This document shows, piece after piece, positions 58,664 to 64,000 of a DNA stretch of 64,000 nucleotides. The DNA is taken from assembly GCA_947000775.1 (NCBI GenBank), contig CAMQGK010000008.1, forward strand, positions 17,151,501-17,215,500, read 5' to 3'. The notes below the pieces were generated by a model, which had not been told where the DNA came from, made no database searches, and worked only from the letters and a program-made list of their open reading frames with translations. The DNA is from Pterois miles. Lineage: Eukaryota > Chordata > Actinopteri > Perciformes > Scorpaenidae. Position numbers and translations under genes: made by a program. How positions within the stretch are numbered: position 1 is the stretch's first letter; each line of letters begins with the position of its first letter.

Positions 58664-59879
58664 GTAAGTCTCTAGCATCCACTAGACTATGCACACTGAT
58701 AGATTGCAACAGACATGATGAAAAGGAAGGAGTAAATAGTTAATATCAGGGTTAATTGATGGAAGTCGCAATTATTACACTGGGGAATCTGCACGAAAAG
58801 AAAGTGTAATCGTCTAATTAATTAGTTAATAGTAACAGGCATAAGAGGGAATTCAGTTTTTGTCTTTTTCCCTGCCAATCTGCTGCTCACCGCTCCAGTC
58901 CACTAGGTGACGGTAATGCGCCTATAAGATGGTTTGACCATCGTTATTAAAACCCAAAGGAGAAGGGCGGAAGCATTAGCTAGCTCAGCTAGTTAGCCAA
59001 CTAGCTTAGCTGGTAGCTAGCTAGCCAACCAACCGCTAAATGAGCAGGAACAACTTAACGTATCATCCACACACTCTTGTCACAGCGCAGGGAAGAACTA
59101 TGATTTCGCCTGACGAGTGACAACTTTGTCCGAGTCATTTTCTGTAACGTGCTGCGTGAAAACATGGTGAAATTAGCTAGCTAGCTAGCTAGCAACAGCT
59201 GCGACAGAGCGTAGAAGCAACGAGATGAACTCCCGTGTTCCTTTTGACAACACGCGCTGCCATCATTTCGGACTGAAAACGCTTATTATATTTGCAATAT
59301 TTATATTGTTCAACACAGGCCATTTGACAATAGAAAAGAATAATTTTGTTTTACGTTTATACGGCTGTTGTCAAAAAACTCCGGAGTTAGAGTCACTGCT
59401 TCAGTACTCTGATTGAGTTCTCATCTTGGCAATACATGTTCTTTGACACAAGAGAAGCTAGCTGGCTACCCAGCTAGCCACACACAGCTGCGAGACGTAG
59501 AGGCTAGAAGGGAACCAGCAAAGTGGGGAAACTCTCGCGAGATTGCTACGGTTGGGCGTTAATCTCGACTAGTATATGTAAGGCATTGACCTCGAATGGT
59601 TACGATTAGGTATTGACCTCAAATACTTAAGGTTAGGTATTGATATGGAATAGTTAAGTTATGATATCTCAGTGGGTCTCAAGTCTCGCGAGATTTCTTT
59701 CCAGCGCTCACTTAGCTATGGCAATTTGCGGGCTCCCTTCTGGACACGACCCCCGCAATAGCTGCAACGTTAGGTTAACGCCCCCGAACGCCTCCCTGTG
59801 ACTCTATTGGCTTTCTGGTAGTCAGCAGACACACGCCACGAATTTACACGGCAACAGTCGCGATAGCAGGATACAGCTG

Positions 59880-60000
59880 CACGTTGGCCAAATGCCATAC
59901 TGTCTGAGAAAGTACCCTGTTGACTGGACTCGCCCTATCTGACAAACAAAGGCGTCCGTGGGACAGACGGACAGATCGCTGCTCGCTCGTCTTCAGACAC
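59880..60000 (+). promoter_or_regulatory. noncoding first exon and promoter area of the downstream gene
   Basis: A CpG-rich stretch ends GTCTTCAGACAC|GTAAGT with the donor at 60001. It lies 2.9 kb upstream of the exon at 62895 on the same strand. The exon start is not visible. Confidence 0.5.
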
Positions 60001-61039
60001 GTAAGTGACTAAAACACGCCGCACATTTGTGTTTTAATTGTCTTTAAACGTTGGGTTGCTGGCATTTACCGCAGGTTACACGTGGCTGACAAACGGAGTA
60101 GATCCGAGTCAACGTCCTGCAGGACTGGGTTTTAAGATATAATGTGATTTTCAGTCGACACGCGACAGGACAAAGCTCATAGTTTGTACTTTAAAAGCGC
60201 TTTTTCCTCGACATCAGCGGCTGATCGTAGCCGAGCTGCTGCGTGTTTTCCACCCAGACAAACAGGAAGTCTGAGGCTGTTTTTCAAGTGCGCAACGAGG
60301 AAAAGAAGCTGGTCTGAAGAGGGTCCGTTTGAGTTTTCAGCTTCCAGTAGCAAAGATATTCAGAGTTTAAACGCATCTTCAACGGGTTCAGGGTCATAAA
60401 TACAGTGTTTACTGGTCCCGAGACGAAAACATCTGTAGCCAGAGGTGGTACAAGTATTCAGCCTATTTATTTATTTATTTATTTATTTAAAAGTAACTAA
60501 TCTCTCTCTGAAAACACTCAAAAGTCATGCATTGACTATGTTAGTATCTGGAAAATGTACTACTATTATGTACTAGTAGATATAAATAGTAAAAGCATCA
60601 ATGCATGCAGAAAAAGTCCCCTGTGAGTTTACATATGTGTGTATAAACAGTACTGTATATCCAGCAGTGTATTACTACACTTATTATTACACTGCGTGGT
60701 TGTGTGTGTTTGTTAGCAGAGATCAGGATCAAACCAAAGGTCAGACACACTGATGGTTTTCCTGTGAAACTAGATGAGATGTGACCTTGTGGAGGGAACC
60801 TCCTCCTGGTGCCTTTCTGGTGACTCAGCCAGCGATGCAAACACAGAGCTGCTGTTTACAGCTTTCTAAGTTTACTTCAGACTGGAGGAGCTGGTCTGAA
60901 GCTACAGCAGGAAGGGAGACGTCGGGCCACGCTGGGCGAGACAATAAGAATAACATAAATAATAACATAAATCTGACATTTTCAAGAGTAAAGACAACAG
61001 GTCAAGAGCACAAAGTTGTAGGATTATATTTACAACTGT

Positions 61040-61300
61040 TTCTTGTAAACTTATGACTTTATTCTTGGAACACTCTGACTTTTTCTCACAAACTTATTTT
61101 ATTCTCTAATATTGCAACTTTTTATGACTTTATTCTCATAATATTTCAACTTTTTTCTCGTACTTATGACTATTCTCATAATATTAGGACTTTTATCTTG
61201 TAAAGTTCTGACTTTGTTCTCATAACATTACGACTTTTTTTCTTGAAATATTCTGACTTTATTCTTGTTAAATTACGACTTTATTCTTCTTTATTCCCCC
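61040..61300 (-). repeat. TGACTTTATTCTCATAATATT-type simple tandem repeat
   Basis: Reverse-sense relative of the array at 37480-37735, ending near a CAACGTGGCCCTG block that also flanks the first array (CACGTTGAGGGAAG). Confidence 0.75.
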
Positions 61301-61351
61301 TCAACGTGGCCCTGAGACTCTGTTGTTTGGTTCATTAACTTTTCTTGGTAG

Positions 61352-61684
61352 AAGAAGAAGAAGAAGAAGATCTACCTTTATTAGTCCCACAATGGGGAAA
61401 TTCAATTTACACTCTGTTAAACTCATACATGGTACATGCAGACCTGAAACACACATACATGCATTAATGGAGAGGTGTCAGAGTGAGGGGGCTGCTCCTG
61501 ACAAGCGCCCCGAGCAGTTGGGGGTTTGGTGCCTTGCTCAGGGGCACCTCGGCAGTGCCCAAGAGGTAAACTGGCACCTCTCCAGCTACCAGTTCACACT
61601 CAGTTTTTGGTCCATGTCGGGACTTGAACCGGTGACCCTCCGGTTCCCAAGCCAACTCCCTACAGACTGAGCTACTGCCGCCCC
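61352..61684 (-). mobile_element. tRNA-derived SINE, family 1, copy 4
   Basis: Full-length antisense copy with GGCGGCAGTAGCTCAGTCTG head, CACCGGTTCAAGTCCCG, and a GTGGGACTAATAAAGGTAGA tail ending in (CTT)n. Very similar to the copy at 47334. Confidence 0.9.
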
Positions 61685-62894
61685 AGAAGGCTTCAGCGGC
61701 TGAACAGCTGTGCTATATTTTATTGTCAATGTAATTCCTCTTTTTCGCCTGCATGAAAAAAAACCCTGAATTTGCCCACAGGTCCAGTAGATGCTTGACT
61801 TCCTCAGCTGGCTTTGTGGCTGTTGGCCGATAGTCCTGATTGTGGCGCTGCAGCAAACAGCTAAACTTTAAAACTTTGGAACAAATCAGCTGTTTGTGTT
61901 ACAACTTTGCAGCTTCCACCAAAATGTTCAGATGCTTCAACCTGGCAGGAATTATCAAGTCCATCAAAAACTGTAAAACTTCCCACGTTTTGCTCAGTTG
62001 ACACCAAACGCAGCATCTTGACTTTCCTCCACCAACCACCCATCCAGATCCTCGAACTATCTGAAGGTTATTATAGTGCAAACAGTCCTGTGCTCAGCGT
62101 CTGCAAAGCCTGGCTGAATGAAGCTCCATCGTTCATGAAAACGATGATAGACGTAGGCTGGTAACTTTCTGAATTTCATTTCAAAAACTGTATTTTTGAC
62201 AGTATTTTGTGTTCTGCCCCCATGTGAACTAGTCAATGGAAATCATTTATTAGCATTTTTAAACATCAGTGACACTTAAACTTAAAAATAGATGATCTGT
62301 GTTGTCTAGATGTCTAGAAGTTTGTCTCTGACTGAATGCTGGTGATGCAGGAAGTGCCCGGGCGCTCCTTTCCTGTCTGTGGTTTCACTAGTTAACGGCA
62401 CAAAAGATCGCAGAAAGAAAGTAATTTAAGATGATTCATTCTGAATATGATAATATAAATGTAGTTTAAAGAGCACCTATTATGCGTATTTCCAAGTTCA
62501 TACTTGTATTTTGGGTTTCTACTGGAACATGTTTTCATGCTTTAAAGCTATTTAGGTCTATTTTTGTCGCCATCGAAGTGTAGACGCTCCAAAACTTGAC
62601 TGGCTTTGACTCAGAGATCAGTAGAAAAATCAAAGTTTGTCTGCGTGTAGAATCGCCAGCATTCATTTCCCTGTTTGGTTGACAGCAGCTTACAGATGTG
62701 ATCTAGATATCGCTGTGTAGCTATGTGTGTTTTGTTACTTCCTGTTTTGACCTGAGTGTCATCAACATTAACGACACTGTTTGTTCAGATAATATACCAA
62801 CTGCTGATGTGCACGTGGTGTGTTGGGGATTCGTAGAAAGCTAATAATGTGTTTATAACCGCGAGGATTAAAGAGTGACGTCTTTTGTCTCCAG

Positions 62895-63032
62895 GTCAGA
62901 AGCTGATTGATGCGATGCAACCAGAACGTCGTGTAGTGGGAAGACCTCGCTCGCTCGCCCTCGTTGATGCACCTGAGGAGTTCATGGTCCCCTGGAACAG
63001 CTGACAGACGCCGAGCGCACAAACATGGACAG
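62895..63032 (+). CDS. second exon of a downstream gene with its start codon (gene continues past window)
   Basis: Acceptor TTTTGTCTCCAG and donor GGACAG|GTAGGA bound a 138-base exon. The ATG at 63025 is followed by GAC AG and then the splice site, so only Met-Asp and two bases of the next codon lie in this window. A 29-codon uORF (62915-63004, beginning MQPERRVVGR) precedes it, as does a shorter one from 62910. The protein family cannot be told from two residues. Confidence 0.5.
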
Positions 63033-63394
63033 GTAGGATTTCATCGTTTTAAAACTTCCAGTGCATTCAGAAAGCATTTCATTATGATGTAGCCTCATGC
63101 TGAAATCCTTTATTTTTCCTCGCCAACCTGTTCTCAGTACCCCATAATTATGGAGGACAGAACCTGCCAAAATCAAAAATAAATAAATAAATAAATTACT
63201 CTCTAAATGAATAAATGTCATGAAGAGAAGCAAAAATAATATAATTAATTCATATATTTACTTCTGTTTAATTCCCCTTTTAATTTATTTATGTATTTAT
63301 TTTATTAACCTTAACCATTACACATTAAATACACAATTAAACACTATATACTGTACACATTAAACATTAAGTACAGACACGAACATTTTGTACA

Positions 63395-64000
63395 TTAACT
63401 AGACAAAAAAAATTCACAGGCACACCTGACACTAGTGGAGTCATTCAGTGAAACAGCAAACAGAGTGATCAGCAGCCGGTTTGCTGCAGGTTCACCTGAC
63501 GCAGGTGAGTATAGAGTCAGTGGAGGACAGAAAGTCTTTATGTGGGATGATGCTGTTGAATCGTCTGCTGGTGGGTAGGAGGGTGAATTGGATGTGAAAG
63601 GGGGAGTAGGGTCTTTCACAACGCTGGTGGCCGTCCGAGTGCACCGAGTATCGTGGATGTGATCATTCCAGCTGTCGTCACTACTCGCTGCAGGGTCTTG
63701 CGATCTGAGATCTTGTAATTGTCGTAGCAGACAGAGATACAGGTGGTCAGAACGCTCCCTGTGGGTCCTCTGTGGTTTCTCTGTGGGATGTGGTGAGGAC
63801 GGGTGGTGCGAGGCATGCTGTCTTCAGGCGTGGTAGGAAATGGAGACATTGCTGGGTCTTCTTGGAGAGCGCAGTGACATGTGAGGACCAGGAGAGGTCC
63901 CCAGTGATGTGCAGAACTGTGGGCAGCTGCCTCCACTTCCTCATCATTGATGGTCAGGGGGCTTTGGTGGGTGCTGGTCTTCTCTCTGAAGTCAGTGATG
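63395..64000 (-). mobile_element. decayed LINE fragment, RT C-terminal end
   Basis: Minus-strand remnants include HITGDLSWSSHVTALSKKTQ, LTTCISVCYDNYKISDRKTL and a PLYS-like 3' block, spread over several frames by indels. These match the end of fish non-LTR retrotransposon RT ORFs. It continues beyond the window edge and is a different family from the copy at 35100. Confidence 0.75.

Noticed and set aside
59225..59416. 63-codon frame starting MNSRVPFD
   Set aside because: It lies in a GCTAGC-repeat-rich area with no splice context or recognisable domain.
60184..60399. 71-codon frame after the CpG-rich first exon of the downstream gene
   Set aside because: It lies in the intron after the GTAAGT donor and has no family resemblance.

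Overview
The window reads as nuclear DNA of a ray-finned (teleost, probably percomorph-like) fish. Supporting signs are large introns with GT/AG borders, tRNA-derived SINEs, Tc1-like transposons, non-LTR retrotransposon tails, many (TA)n, (GA)n and (GT)n microsatellites and several minisatellites. There are no bacterial operons and no CRISPR array.

Left half (about 2.9-34.3 kb): a tandem cluster of seven intact, paralogous seven-transmembrane receptor genes of about 288-316 residues, called R1-R7 here. Orientation is R1 minus, R2 plus, R3 plus, R4-R7 minus, so R1/R2 are divergent and R3/R4 convergent. Each coding region lies in one exon that begins just after a pyrimidine-rich splice acceptor. 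Each gene also has, about 0.8-3.2 kb upstream, a similar short noncoding exon ending in a splice donor. The receptors keep an ERY-like motif at the end of TM3, the TM4 tryptophan and an R-x-GPG(E/D) motif after TM5. They lack recognisable versions of several class A hallmarks: the TM2 Asp, the TM3 disulfide Cys, the TM6 CWxP and the TM7 NPxxY. I could not assign them to a named family. Six copies of a noncoding module with paired ATTCAAAT-type motifs lie upstream of six of the seven genes, which makes the cluster look like one co-regulated unit.

Right half (about 38.1-54.8 kb): rbm46, a three-RRM germ-cell RNA-binding protein of the A1CF/RBM46/RBM47 group with a C-terminal dsRBD-like domain. 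It has a noncoding first exon and nine coding exons, all with matching phases. The last exon appears to carry a one-base frameshift in a C run. Intron 1 holds a 37-bp minisatellite, intron 4 a 43-bp minisatellite also found in the receptor cluster, and intron 7 a truncated Tc1-like copy.

The last 5 kb hold the 5' end of another plus-strand gene that runs off the window: a noncoding exon ending at 60000, and a second exon with a 29-codon uORF and a start codon at 63025. The window ends inside a decayed LINE fragment. The rest is repeats and unremarkable intergenic or intronic DNA.
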